This document shows, piece after piece, positions 1-7,722 of a stretch of DNA of 64,000 nt. Positions within the stretch are counted from its first letter, which is position 1. Each line of letters begins with the position of its first letter. Under the pieces are notes generated by a model. It made no database searches and was not told the DNA's origin. It was given only the letters and a program-made list of their open reading frames with translations. The position numbers were made by a program, and so were the translations under genes. This DNA comes from Oscillospiraceae bacterium (lineage in GTDB: Bacteria; Bacillota; Clostridia; Oscillospirales; Oscillospiraceae): positions 1-64,000 of the forward strand of contig JAETSB010000013.1 of the NCBI GenBank assembly GCA_021769865.1. The letters are read 5' to 3'.

Positions 1-891
<891 letters not shown>

Positions 892-1118
892 ATGGTATCT
901 AAACGAACTCTCGTCCGCTTAAACCAACATAGAGCTATTTGTCATAGCTTCAAGCATTTTTTCGGTTGCTGCTTTCGGGGCAATTGACTAAACCCCTACT
1001 CACCCACAACCTTGGTTCCCTCGCTGTGATTTCTCACAACTCGGGCTCCGTCTGGTGCTTTCTTTTCGTTACGTTGTTTAATTTACAAGGTACACGCCTC
1101 ATCGGCGGAACGTTTGCT
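892..1118 (-). other. 16S leader region (transcribed spacer upstream of rrs)
   Basis: No gene is seen here. The stretch lies between the downstream rrn promoter and the mature 16S 5' end, so it should be the pre-rRNA leader. On the minus strand an A-rich stretch near 1060-1090 (TGTAAATTAAACAACG) resembles the boxA-containing leaders of clostridial rrn operons; that resemblance is inference. Confidence 0.6.
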
Positions 1119-1147
1119 ATTCTAGCACGTTCATCCCCGTTTGTCAA
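1119..1147 (-). promoter_or_regulatory. rrn promoter P2
   Basis: On the minus strand TTGACA (1142-1147) is followed after exactly 17 bases by TAGAAT (1119-1124), preceded by TGC as in an extended -10. It lies about 230 bases before the 16S 5' end. Confidence 0.85.
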
Positions 1148-1222
1148 GCGCTTTTTTCAAATCTTTTTAGATTTCTTTTCGCCTGGCTTTTCGTTCCGGG
1201 TCCCGTACCGGACAGCTTTGTT

Positions 1223-1251
1223 AGATTACCACGTTGCTTCCGCTTTGTCAA
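1223..1251 (-). promoter_or_regulatory. rrn promoter P1
   Basis: On the minus strand TTGACA (1246-1251) is followed after 17 bases by TAATCT (1223-1228). Both promoters share the context CGCTTGACAAA and lie 104 bases apart, the usual tandem rrn design. The -35 lies only 26 bases past the anti-sigma stop codon. Confidence 0.7.
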
Positions 1252-1276
1252 GCGGTTTTTTTAACAGGGACTGTTC

Positions 1277-2074
1277 CTATTCCAGCGGCCCTGTTACCAC
1301 GACCAGGAAGCGCTCCTTCGCCGCCTCCGTCAACTCGTCTGGTCTTCCCAGGGCCTCCAGCAGCGTCCGGTACGTTTCGGCGCTTAACTCATAACGGTGC
1401 TCTTCGCCGCTCTCCCACACCGGGTCGAAGCCGTCCAGCAGGTTCCCGGCCTCTTCCGCCGTCAGATACAGCGCATCCGTTTCTTTCTGGGCGCTGTCGT
1501 CCATTGCGGCCTCCGGGGCCGCGGCCGCCGGGGCGGCCGCCAAAACCTGCTCGTTATTGTAAAGGTCCATCGCCTTTGACCTTGCCGTCTGCTTTTCCTC
1601 CAGCGCTTCTTCTGACGGCGCTTCCACGGATTCCGGGGCCGCCTGAGAGGCGATCCCCGCCTCTCCGCCTTCCGCGACGCCGGCCGTATCATAAGCGGCG
1701 CCGTCTCCCCCAGCGGGCGCGGCGGCTTCGTTGCCGGGCCCGGTCCGCACCAGGATCACCAGCGCGCAGCAGGCCGCCAGAGCCGCCGCCGTTCCCATCC
1801 AGCGCCGGATTCCCCGCCGCCTCAGCTCCACGTTCTTCCGATCCTTGGCAGAATTCTCCCGAATGCGCTCCATCACGCCCTCGGCGAAGCCCTCCGGTAC
1901 GTCGGTCTCCTCCACATCCGGGAAACCGGCCCGGATGGACAGCGCGTCGTCCACATAAGCTTGACAGCCGGGGCACTCCGCCAGGTGGTTCCTCACCCGC
2001 TCCAGCTCGGGCCCCGCCAGCTCGCCGTCCACGAACAGGTCCAACAGGGCCGCGTACTCTTCACAGTATTTCAT
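1277..2074 (-). CDS. Anti-sigma factor with zinc-finger (zf-HC2) domain
   Basis: 265-residue membrane protein predicted to hold the sigma factor encoded just upstream at the membrane until a signal releases it. The N-terminal domain has the His-x3-Cys-x2-Cys signature of ZAS/zf-HC2 anti-sigma factors (His30, Cys34, Cys37). One membrane helix spans about residues 92-109. The rest is a low-complexity Ala/Glu-rich linker and an extracellular domain of about 60 residues that I do not recognise, which should be the sensor part. The start overlaps the sigma stop by 4 bases (ATGA), so the two are translationally coupled. The signal is unknown. Confidence 0.88.
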   Translation of the reverse strand: MKYCEEYAALLDLFVDGELAGPELERVRNHLAECPGCQAYVDDALSIRAGFPDVEETDVPEGFAEGVMERIRENSAKDRKNVELRRRGIRRWMGTAAALAACCALVILVRTGPGNEAAAPAGGDGAAYDTAGVAEGGEAGIASQAAPESVEAPSEEALEEKQTARSKAMDLYNNEQVLAAAPAAAAPEAAMDDSAQKETDALYLTAEEAGNLLDGFDPVWESGEEHRYELSAETYRTLLEALGRPDELTEAAKERFLVVVTGPLE

Positions 2075-2679
2075 GAACGGCCCTCCTTTCCTGTCTCTTT
2101 AGACGGAGGAGGCGGTGAAAAGTTCCCCCGCTCCAGCAAAAAACTTCGCAGCTTTTTCCGTCCCCGGCTGATGCGGGACTTCACTGTCCCGATGTCCAGT
2201 CCCAGGGCCTCGCCGATCTCGTCATAGCGCAGCTGCTGCATCTCCCGCAGCACCAGCGCCGCCCGGTACTCCGGCGGCAGGGCCCGGAGGCCTTCCTCAA
2301 TCTGCTCCCGCAGCTCCCGGCGTTCCGCCTCCTCCTGGGGGGAAGGGATGGAAGTCGGGAACTCCAAATTCAGGTCCTCGTCGTCCAGCGATACGGCCCC
2401 CTGCCGCTTCCCCTCCCGCCGGAGCAGGTCCACACAGGCGTTGGAGGCCAGCCGGTAGAGCCAGGTGGAAAAGCTGCTGTCCCCTCGGAAGTTCCTCAGT
2501 CCCTGCCACGCCGCGAAAAACGCCTCCTGGGCGGCCTCGGCGGCGTCCTCCGGGTTTTGGCACATCCGCCGGGTCAGGGCCAGGACCCGCTTCTCATAGA
2601 GCCGGACCAGCTCCTCGAAGGCCTCCTGATCCCCCTCCCGGGCGGCGGCGATCCACTTCTGTTCCCGCAAGTCCGTCAT
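2071..2679 (-). CDS. ECF-type RNA polymerase sigma factor (sigma-70 family)
   Basis: 202-residue alternative sigma factor of the RpoE/SigW type that directs RNA polymerase to a special promoter class. Region 2 is visible at about residues 25-90 (PEDAAEAAQEAFFAAW, then FSTWLYRLASNACVDLLRR). Region 4 lies at about 135-185 (LPPEYRAALVLREM, HTH around YDEIGEALGLDIGTVKSRISRGRKKL). There is no region 1 or 3, as usual for ECF factors. It overlaps dus upstream and the anti-sigma gene downstream by 4 bases each, so all three form one operon. No autoregulatory ECF promoter was recognised. Confidence 0.93.
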   Translation of the reverse strand: MTDLREQKWIAAAREGDQEAFEELVRLYEKRVLALTRRMCQNPEDAAEAAQEAFFAAWQGLRNFRGDSSFSTWLYRLASNACVDLLRREGKRQGAVSLDDEDLNLEFPTSIPSPQEEAERRELREQIEEGLRALPPEYRAALVLREMQQLRYDEIGEALGLDIGTVKSRISRGRKKLRSFLLERGNFSPPPPSKETGKEGRS

Positions 2680-3671
2680 AGGCGTCCCTCCCGTCCGTCC
2701 CGCAGGTCCCGCTTGATGCCCTGGGTCACCCGGTACACATCCTCTAAGGTGTTCATCTGGACAATCTGCTCCTTATAATAATTGGCGTAGGGCACGCCCT
2801 TGAGGTACCAGCAGTAATGCCGCCGGGCCTCCAGAACGGCCAGCCGCTCTCCTTTATATTCCGCCGCCAGCTCAAACTGGCGCACGGCCAGGTCGCACCG
2901 CTCCGCCAGGGGCGGCAGGGGCGGGACGGGCTCGCCCTCCAGCACGGCCTTGGCCTGCTGGAAGATCCAGGGGTTCCCGAAGCAGCCCCGCCCGATCATG
3001 GCCATGTCGGCCTTGGTATGCTGTAAAATGCGGATGGCGTCCTCCGGCTTCCAGATGTCCCCGTTGGCGATGACGGGGATGGAGGGGACCGCCTCCTTAA
3101 CGGCCCGGATACAGTTCCAATCCGCCTGGCCCCCGTAGACCTGGGCCCGGGTCCGGCCGTGGACCGCCACGGCGAAGACCCCGGCCTGCTCCAGGACCTG
3201 GGCAAACTCCACGCAGTTGCAGCTCCCCAGGTCCCAGCCCCGGCGGAATTTCGCCGTCACGGGGATGCCGGGCAGGGCCTTCACCACGGCCTCCACGATG
3301 CGTCCCGCCTTTTCCGGGTCGCGCATTAAGGCCGCGCCGTCGCCGTTGTTGACGATCTTTCCCATGGGACAGCCCATGTTGATGTCCAGGATATCCGCCC
3401 CGGTGTACTCCATGGCAATCTGGGCGGCCTCGGCCATGCAGGACGGGTCGCTGCCGAAGAGCTGGACGGCGGCGGGGTGCTCCCCCGGAAACTGCCGCAG
3501 GAGGGAAAAGGTCTTCTTGTCCTTATAGCAGAGGGCCTTGGAGGAAATCAGCTCCGTGCAGGTGTAGCCCGCCCCCAGCTCCGCGCAGAGCTGGCGGAAC
3601 GCCGCGTCGGTGACGCCGGCCATGGGGGCCAGCGCCAGCTTCGAGGGGATGGACACGTTTCCAATGTTCAT
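2676..3671 (-). CDS. dus: tRNA-dihydrouridine synthase (DusB-like)
   Basis: 331-residue FMN-dependent enzyme that reduces uridine to dihydrouridine in tRNA. It opens with the TIM-barrel motif LALAPMAGVTDAAFRQLC. It carries the family catalytic motif MGCPMGKIVNNGDGAALM with its Cys, the VTAKFRRGWD strand, and the phosphate-binding IGRGCFGNPWIF. I chose ATG at 3671 because AGGAG lies 8 bases before it; the 19 extra codons upstream do not look like protein. It is first in the dus-sigma-anti-sigma operon. A second, distinct Dus paralogue lies at 45559. Confidence 0.93.
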   Translation of the reverse strand: MNIGNVSIPSKLALAPMAGVTDAAFRQLCAELGAGYTCTELISSKALCYKDKKTFSLLRQFPGEHPAAVQLFGSDPSCMAEAAQIAMEYTGADILDINMGCPMGKIVNNGDGAALMRDPEKAGRIVEAVVKALPGIPVTAKFRRGWDLGSCNCVEFAQVLEQAGVFAVAVHGRTRAQVYGGQADWNCIRAVKEAVPSIPVIANGDIWKPEDAIRILQHTKADMAMIGRGCFGNPWIFQQAKAVLEGEPVPPLPPLAERCDLAVRQFELAAEYKGERLAVLEARRHYCWYLKGVPYANYYKEQIVQMNTLEDVYRVTQGIKRDLRDGREGRL

Positions 3672-3723
3672 AGGCCGGGCTCCTCTCCTCCCCCGCCGGG
3701 GGAAAGGGTTTTTTGATGCTTGC

Positions 3724-3752
3724 ATCATAGCATGGATTCTTTAAAATGTCTA
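3724..3752 (-). promoter_or_regulatory. Promoter of the dus-sigma-anti-sigma operon
   Basis: On the minus strand TAGACA (3747-3752), 17 bases, TATGAT (3724-3729), about 50 bases before the dus start. Confidence 0.65.
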
Positions 3753-3813
3753 CTTTGGGGTTTTCCCATGGGGAAGGGCTTATACTCGCCCTTCGGGCGG
3801 GGTGGATGGGTGA

Positions 3814-3912
3814 CCAGCGATGGCTGGTTCATTGCACCCCCCATTTTCTCTTTTTCTTCCAGAAGAAAAAGAGAAAACGGGCCGTGCACGGTCCAAAAGA
3901 GAAAAAGAAGTA
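3814..3912 (+). repeat. 99-bp dispersed structured element, copy 1
   Basis: This stretch recurs inverted at 43935-44033 with 96 of 99 bases identical. It starts with a CCAGC-gatg-GCTGG hairpin, then GTTCATTGCACCCCCC. Three 16-base arms follow: A (3844-3859, pyrimidines), B (3862-3877, the exact complement of A after a 2-base gap) and C (3895-3910, the exact mirror image of B, read backwards without complementing). B and C are separated by 17 bases containing the palindrome CCGTGCACGG. Open reading frames crossing it (such as one reading FSLFLPEEKEKTGRARSKR) follow the repeat in several frames and are not believed to be genes. Confidence 0.9.
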
Positions 3913-3913
3913 A

Positions 3914-3940
3914 GGCCGCCGAAAACGGCGGCCCTTTTCG
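3914..3940 (-). terminator. Terminator, probably bidirectional
   Basis: GGCCGCC-gaaaac-GGCGGCC hairpin just after the stop of the small minus-strand gene, with T-rich sequence on both sides. It abuts repeat copy 1. Confidence 0.6.
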
Positions 3941-3949
3941 CGGCTTGCT

Positions 3950-4111
3950 TTAGCCCTTCTTCTTTCGGTCAATCGCCCTCAGCGAGGACTCCCCCGCAAA
4001 CCGGAACAGCATGTCGCTTATCACCTGTTCCGCCGTCCGGCCCGCCCCGCTTCCTACCTTTTTATAGAACTCATACAGGTAGTCCTCCAGTTCAATGGTA
4101 ACTCTTTTCAT
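3950..4111 (-). CDS. Small ribbon-helix-helix-like protein
   Basis: 53-residue protein beginning MKRVTIELEDYLYEFYKKVG. A short beta strand (RVTIEL) followed by two helices (about 8-20 and 27-42) is the layout of ribbon-helix-helix DNA-binding proteins such as small antitoxins and Arc-type repressors. This is inferred from pattern only. The start at 4111 has GGAGGAGG 7 bases upstream; a longer frame starting at 4213 would run through the promoter and is rejected. It is divergent from the tandem XRE genes and shares an intergenic region with palindromic sites, so it may be part of a small regulatory switch. Confidence 0.6.
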   Translation of the reverse strand: MKRVTIELEDYLYEFYKKVGSGAGRTAEQVISDMLFRFAGESSLRAIDRKKKG

Positions 4112-4142
4112 ATTCTTCCTCCTCCCTTTTCCAGATAAAGGC

Positions 4143-4171
4143 ATTATACATGCTATTAGCATATATATCAA
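4143..4171 (-). promoter_or_regulatory. Promoter of the RHH-like gene with internal palindrome
   Basis: On the minus strand TTGATA (4166-4171), 17 bases, TATAAT (4143-4148). The spacer contains the palindrome ATGCTA-t-TAGCAT (4150-4162), a likely operator. Confidence 0.75.
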
Positions 4172-4184
4172 TGTTTTTATCCCA

Positions 4185-4219
4185 TTCCCAATAATTTCCT
4201 CAAATGCTATCATAATAGC
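4185..4219 (+). promoter_or_regulatory. Promoter and operator of the XRE pair
   Basis: TTCCCA (4185-4190), 17 bases, TATCAT (4208-4213). The dyad GCTAT-cata-ATAGC (4206-4219) covers the -10 and shares the GCTA/TAGC core with the site at 4150-4162, so one regulator may bind both. Confidence 0.5.
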
Positions 4220-4242
4220 GTTGAGGGGGGTGACGGCTGTTT

Positions 4243-4485
4243 ATGAACGGAAACAAAGAAGAATTCCGGGAGGAGTTTCGTCTCCTGGGCCTGCGCATTG
4301 CCTATTACCGGCGAAAGCTCGGCCTAACCCAAGAGGAACTGGCGGACCAAATCGGGTGCAGTTGGAGCTTCCTCAGCCAGTTAGAGGCCAACAACGGCAA
4401 GCGTATTCACGCGCCCTCTCTTTTACTGCTCTTCCGCATGGCCAAGTTTTTTGACATCCCCGTCACAAAATTATTTGAAGACTGA
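4243..4485 (+). CDS. XRE-family helix-turn-helix protein (first of a tandem pair)
   Basis: 80-residue single-domain DNA-binding protein. The HTH covers about residues 14-72 (LGLRIAYYRRKLGLTQEELADQ, then CSWSFLSQLEANNG, ending in DIPVTKLFED). It is about half identical by eye to the next gene, so the pair arose by duplication. Such proteins usually repress their own promoter; the dyad at 4206-4219 is a candidate site. There is no recognisable toxin or phage gene beside it. Confidence 0.85.
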   Translation: MNGNKEEFREEFRLLGLRIAYYRRKLGLTQEELADQIGCSWSFLSQLEANNGKRIHAPSLLLLFRMAKFFDIPVTKLFED

Positions 4486-4539
4486 TCCGCCGCGGCACAT
4501 GCTGCTATCGTTAGTAGGCAAAAGAGGAGCGTGTACCAG

Positions 4540-4911
4540 ATGGAAAAATATCGGGAGCAGTATCGAATGCTGGGACTGCGAATTGCATTCTATCGCAAGA
4601 AAGCCGGATTAACCCAGGAACAATTTGCCGATCTAGTTGGCTGCAGCATGGGGTTCCTCAGCCGCATTGAGGCCAATAACGGCAAAAAGGTCTCCGGGAT
4701 TTCCCTGCCCATGCTTTTTCGTATGGCCGATGTTTTAAATGTTTCCGTCTGCTGCTTTTTAGAAGACCGCAACCAAATCACCCCGCCGCCGGGATCCGGC
4801 GGCGTTTTTCTTTTGCGCGCTCCCGCCGGGCCTGTTCCGTTACCGTTTTGTAACCTTTCCCCATTCCACTCCCGAATCTTTTCCAGTCAATTCTTGTCCA
4901 ATTGGGTCTAA
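4540..4911 (+). CDS. XRE-family helix-turn-helix protein with read-through tail
   Basis: 123 residues from ATG 4540, which has GAGGAG 10 bases upstream; the GTG at 4531 is too close to it. Residues 1-75 are an XRE HTH domain (LGLRIAFYRKKAGLTQEQFADL, CSMGFLSRIEANNG, SVCCFLEDRNQ) paralogous to the previous gene. The paralogue stops after its equivalent of FLED. Here the frame continues about 48 codons and runs straight through a strong terminator hairpin (4784-4814) into non-conserved-looking sequence. The true protein probably ended near residue 78, and the tail may result from loss of a stop codon. Confidence 0.75.
   Translation: MEKYREQYRMLGLRIAFYRKKAGLTQEQFADLVGCSMGFLSRIEANNGKKVSGISLPMLFRMADVLNVSVCCFLEDRNQITPPPGSGGVFLLRAPAGPVPLPFCNLSPFHSRIFSSQFLSNWV
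4784..4814 (+). terminator. Intrinsic terminator inside the XRE2 reading frame
   Basis: CGCCGCCGG (4784-4792), loop GAT, CCGGCGGCG (4796-4804), then TTTTTCTTTT. A 9-bp perfect GC stem with a U-tract is as clear a terminator as any in the window, yet no stop codon of the XRE2 frame precedes it. Confidence 0.85.
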
Positions 4912-4946
4912 AGTGGGGATAATCATGCTTCCAAGGCCCAAAAGGC

Positions 4947-4975
4947 TTGACAAAAGTGGGGCACAGGTGTATACT
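4947..4975 (+). promoter_or_regulatory. Promoter of the G5/3D wall-protein gene
   Basis: TTGACA (4947-4952), 17 bases, TATACT (4970-4975). It leaves a GC-rich 5' leader of about 165 bases. Confidence 0.85.
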
Positions 4976-4982
4976 GAGCGCA

Positions 4983-5147
4983 GTTTTCCACTGGTAACAA
5001 AAGTTACAAGCCGCCTTTTCCAACGGGCGGCCGCCCAATACTCCCCTGTGGGGGACCAGCACGGCGCTTCTCCGCTCCCCTCCCTGGCGCGGCCTGGAGG
5101 CTCTTCCAAGGGCCCGCCGTGAAATCACCTTACTAGGAGGTATCCAC
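4983..5147 (+). other. Long structured 5' leader of the wall-protein gene
   Basis: The leader holds several hairpins (for example CCGCC...GGCGG near 5013-5032 and CTCCCC-tgt-GGGGG near 5041-5055). Genes of this class in Firmicutes often carry a c-di-AMP (ydaO) riboswitch, but the conserved blocks could not be aligned convincingly. The function of the leader is open. Confidence 0.3.
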
Positions 5148-6233
5148 GTGAACACCGACCAACGACCAAGCGTATTATACAGCCTGTGCCGGCGCGGCGG
5201 CATGATGCTCTTCTGCCTGCTCGTCGCCGCCGTCACCGGCCTCTCCGCCACCGGCTGGGCGGACTCCCTGTTCCTCATCACCGGGACAGAGGACGAGGCC
5301 GCCATCATCCTGGACCCGAAGCAGAAGGACCCCCCCGACCTGTCCTCCCAGATGGTCTACGTCTCCAATGGCAGTCGGGGCTATGACATCACCCTCCAGG
5401 AGGGCACCTCCGTCACCGTCCGGCACGAGGGGTCCGCCGTCACCGTCCAGTCCCACAAGGAGAGCGTCTCCTCCCTGATCTCCCGGCTGCACATTTACCC
5501 CAGCTCCCTGGAGATGATCGGCGTGAAGCTCTCCGAGAACGGCGTGGAGGTGAACGTCGCCTCCGAGCTGACCTATTACGACTATGTGACCGAGACCGCC
5601 CCCTTCTCCACCCAGCGTGTCGCCAACCCCGACATGCTGGAGGGAGAGGAGAAGGTGGTCCAGGAGGGCGTCGACGGCGTGCGCTCCTCCGTCTACGAGG
5701 TGGTCTGGTCCAACGGCGCCCAGCTCTCCCGCCAGTTCGTGGAGGAGCTGGACACCACCGCCGTGGACAAGATCGTGGAGTATGGCACCGCCAAGCCCAA
5801 GCCGAAGCCCAGCGAGGTCAAAAAGGATGACCCAGACGACATCCTGGCGGAGCACGGCGAGACCGGCGGCGGCATCGCCAACGTCGCCGAAAACGCCGAC
5901 GGCAGCGGCGTCCTGACCCTGAAGGACGGCACGACGCTGAACTATTCCGGCATCCGCTCCATGACCGCCACGGCCTATACCACCGGCCACGGCGGCGTGG
6001 GCACCCGCACCGCCAGCGGCACCGCCGTCCACGTGGGCTCCGTGGCCGTGGACAAGAGCGTCATCCCCCTGGGTACCCGGATGTATATCGTCGCCGGCGG
6101 CAGCGTGGTCTACGGCCTGGCCGTGGCGGAGGACACCGGGGTCAAGGGCAACAAGATCGACCTCTACTACGACACCTACGAGGAGTGCATCCAGTTCGGC
6201 AGGCGGAGCTGCACCGTCTATATTCTGGAATGA
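5148..6233 (+). CDS. Secreted cell-wall protein with G5 and 3D domains (YabE/RpfB-like)
   Basis: 361 residues. A signal/anchor helix lies at about 19-38 (MMLFCLLVAAVTGLSATGW). A DUF348-like segment follows at about 75-130, then a G5 domain at about 140-220 (VTETAPFSTQRVANPDMLEGEEKVVQEGVDG). After a Lys/Pro/Asp linker, a C-terminal 3D domain covers about 268-361 (MTATAYTTGHGG, AVDKSVIPLGTRMYI, AEDTG, NKIDLYYDTYEEC) with the three conserved Asp. 3D domains resemble MltA-type lytic transglycosylases, so it may act on peptidoglycan. No resuscitation-factor lysozyme domain is present. The start is GTG at 5148 with TAGGAGG 7 bases upstream. Confidence 0.85.
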   Translation: MNTDQRPSVLYSLCRRGGMMLFCLLVAAVTGLSATGWADSLFLITGTEDEAAIILDPKQKDPPDLSSQMVYVSNGSRGYDITLQEGTSVTVRHEGSAVTVQSHKESVSSLISRLHIYPSSLEMIGVKLSENGVEVNVASELTYYDYVTETAPFSTQRVANPDMLEGEEKVVQEGVDGVRSSVYEVVWSNGAQLSRQFVEELDTTAVDKIVEYGTAKPKPKPSEVKKDDPDDILAEHGETGGGIANVAENADGSGVLTLKDGTTLNYSGIRSMTATAYTTGHGGVGTRTASGTAVHVGSVAVDKSVIPLGTRMYIVAGGSVVYGLAVAEDTGVKGNKIDLYYDTYEECIQFGRRSCTVYILE

Positions 6234-6240
6234 CTGTTCG

Positions 6241-6280
6241 GGGGGCTCCCGGCTGAAAGCCGGGGGCCCTTCCTGTTTTT
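6241..6280 (+). terminator. Terminator of the wall-protein gene
   Basis: Hairpin GGGGCTCCCGGCT-gaa-AGCCGGGGGCCC followed by TTCCTGTTTTT. Confidence 0.75.
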
Positions 6281-6347
6281 GGGGCTGTTTTGCGAATCCT
6301 TCACAAGCCGGGGGCGGAATCTCCTTATGAACTGTCAATTTTGTCAA

Positions 6348-6389
6348 TTGCGGTCCGGCCCGGAAATCGATACAATAGGTATGACCTAT
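6348..6389 (+). promoter_or_regulatory. Promoter and operator of the gntR-pur operon
   Basis: TTGCGG (6348-6353), 17 bases, TACAAT (6371-6376). Overlapping the -10 and probable start point is the dyad ATAGGT-atg-ACCTAT (6375-6389), close in style to HutC-type GntR operators (GGTATNNACC core). The layout suggests repression by the GntR protein encoded immediately downstream. Confidence 0.75.
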
Positions 6390-6438
6390 CCGCCAGAGGG
6401 CGATCCCCCGGGATCTTCATCAGAACGAGGTGCACGGA

Positions 6439-7164
6439 ATGAACACTCATACATCCCATACCAAGGCCATCCGCGCCCAGCTTCTGGAGGCCATGCGCAC
6501 CGGCGAATACGCTCCGTGCGAGCGTCTGCCCCGGGAGAGCGTGCTCTGCGTGAAGCTGGGCATCAGCCGCACTCAGCTGCGGGACATTCTGGCCTCCCTG
6601 GAGCGGGAGGGCTTCATCACCCGCCGCCACGGCGTGGGCACCATCATCAACCGCCACGTGCTGGACGTCCACACCCGCATGGACATTGAGGTGGAGTTCC
6701 TGGACATGATCCGGCAGAACGGCTTTACCCCGGCGGTGGCCTCCATCCGCTTCTGGGAGGAGCCGGCGGACGAAAAGACCGCCGCCCAGCTCCAGCTCCC
6801 GGAGGGAACGTCCATGCTCCGGGTCTCCCGTCTCTGCACCGCCGACGGCCGCCCCGCCATCTACTGCGAGGATGTCATTGAAAAGGCCCTGATCCGGGAG
6901 AACTACACGGAGGAGGACCTGAAGCCGCCCATCTTCCATTTCCTCCAGCAGTCCTGCGGCATCTACCCCTATCTGGACCTGACGGACCTCCGGGCCGTTC
7001 CGGCGGATGAGAAGCTGGCGGACATTCTTCAGGTTCCCGTGGGGACGCCCCTGCTGTATATGGAAGAGGTGGACTACGACATCGACGGCAAGCCGGTGTT
7101 CTGCTCCGCCGAATACTTTGCCGACGGCATTTTCCGGCACACGGTCCTGCGAAAGAAGCTGTAA
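6439..7164 (+). CDS. GntR-family (HutC/UTRA) transcriptional regulator
   Basis: 241 residues. The winged HTH spans about 5-75 (KAIRAQLLEAMRTGEYAPCERLPRES, then LGISRTQLRDILASLEREGFITRRHGVGT). A UTRA ligand-binding domain covers about 95-238 (PEGTSMLRVSRLCTADGRPAIYCED, GTPLLYMEEVDYDIDGKPVFCSAEYFADGIF). ATG 6439 is favoured over the GTG at 6430, which forms part of the ribosome site. Only 23 bases separate it from purE, so it is the first gene of the purine operon. UTRA domains bind small effectors such as sugar phosphates; here a purine-pathway metabolite is plausible but unproven. Confidence 0.88.
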   Translation: MNTHTSHTKAIRAQLLEAMRTGEYAPCERLPRESVLCVKLGISRTQLRDILASLEREGFITRRHGVGTIINRHVLDVHTRMDIEVEFLDMIRQNGFTPAVASIRFWEEPADEKTAAQLQLPEGTSMLRVSRLCTADGRPAIYCEDVIEKALIRENYTEEDLKPPIFHFLQQSCGIYPYLDLTDLRAVPADEKLADILQVPVGTPLLYMEEVDYDIDGKPVFCSAEYFADGIFRHTVLRKKL

Positions 7165-7187
7165 ATCATAGGAAGGGAGACTTCACG

Positions 7188-7676
7188 ATGAAAAAAGTCG
7201 CGGTACTCATGGGCTCTGATTCCGACTGGCCGGTGGTCCGGTCCGCCTGCGCCCAGCTGGACGCCTTCGGCATCCCCTACGAGGCCCATATCATGAGCGC
7301 CCACCGCAGCCCCGCCCAGGTGGCGGAGTTCGCCAAGTACGCCCGGAAAAGCGGTTTCGGCGTGATCATCTGCGCCGCCGGCCTGGCCGCCCACCTGGCG
7401 GGGGCCGTGGCCGCCAACACCACCCTGCCCGTCGTCGGCATCCCCATGAAGGGGGGCGCCCTGGACGGGCTGGACGCTTTATTGGCCACCGTCCAAATGC
7501 CCAGCGGCATTCCCGTGGCCACGGTGGCCCTGAACGGGGCCAAGAACGCCGCCATCCTGGCCGCCCAGATCCTGGCGGTGGAGGACGGGAACCTGGCCTC
7601 CTGGCTGGACGCCGCCCGGCGGGACATGGCCGCCCAGATCGAGGAGAAGGACGCCGCCCTGCAAACGGAAATCTGA
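7188..7676 (+). CDS. purE: N5-carboxyaminoimidazole ribonucleotide mutase
   Basis: 162 residues. It carries the PurE signatures [10 protein letters not shown] near the start, the MSAHRSP loop with the catalytic His (about residue 42), and the [25 protein letters not shown] block. In the family the SAHR form is typical of class I PurE, which uses N5-CAIR made by PurK. No purK is present in this operon, so PurK is elsewhere or the enzyme works at high CO2. AGGGAG lies about 8 bases before the start. Confidence 0.96.
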   Translation: MKKVAVLMGSDSDWPVVRSACAQLDAFGIPYEAHIMSAHRSPAQVAEFAKYARKSGFGVIICAAGLAAHLAGAVAANTTLPVVGIPMKGGALDGLDALLATVQMPSGIPVATVALNGAKNAAILAAQILAVEDGNLASWLDAARRDMAAQIEEKDAALQTEI

Positions 7677-7722
7677 CCCGGTACTTTATCCATCCATATT
7701 TTACTTGACGGAGGAATCGACT

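Noticed and set aside
3820-4101. Open frames across the 99-bp element (also 43488-44045 and 43891-44298 on minus)
   Set aside because: They follow the repeat in different frames, have no ribosome site of their own and change meaning with strand. The sequence constraint is on structure, not on protein.
4143-4911. Phage immunity region or prophage remnant
   Set aside because: No integrase, excisionase, attachment repeats or phage genes are in the neighbourhood; base composition changes little.
4983-5147. c-di-AMP (ydaO) riboswitch
   Set aside because: Some short blocks resemble it, but order and core bases do not fit the consensus.
6281-6438. Purine riboswitch before the pur operon
   Set aside because: The interval to the start codon is only about 55 bases after the promoter, too short, and lacks the aptamer core.
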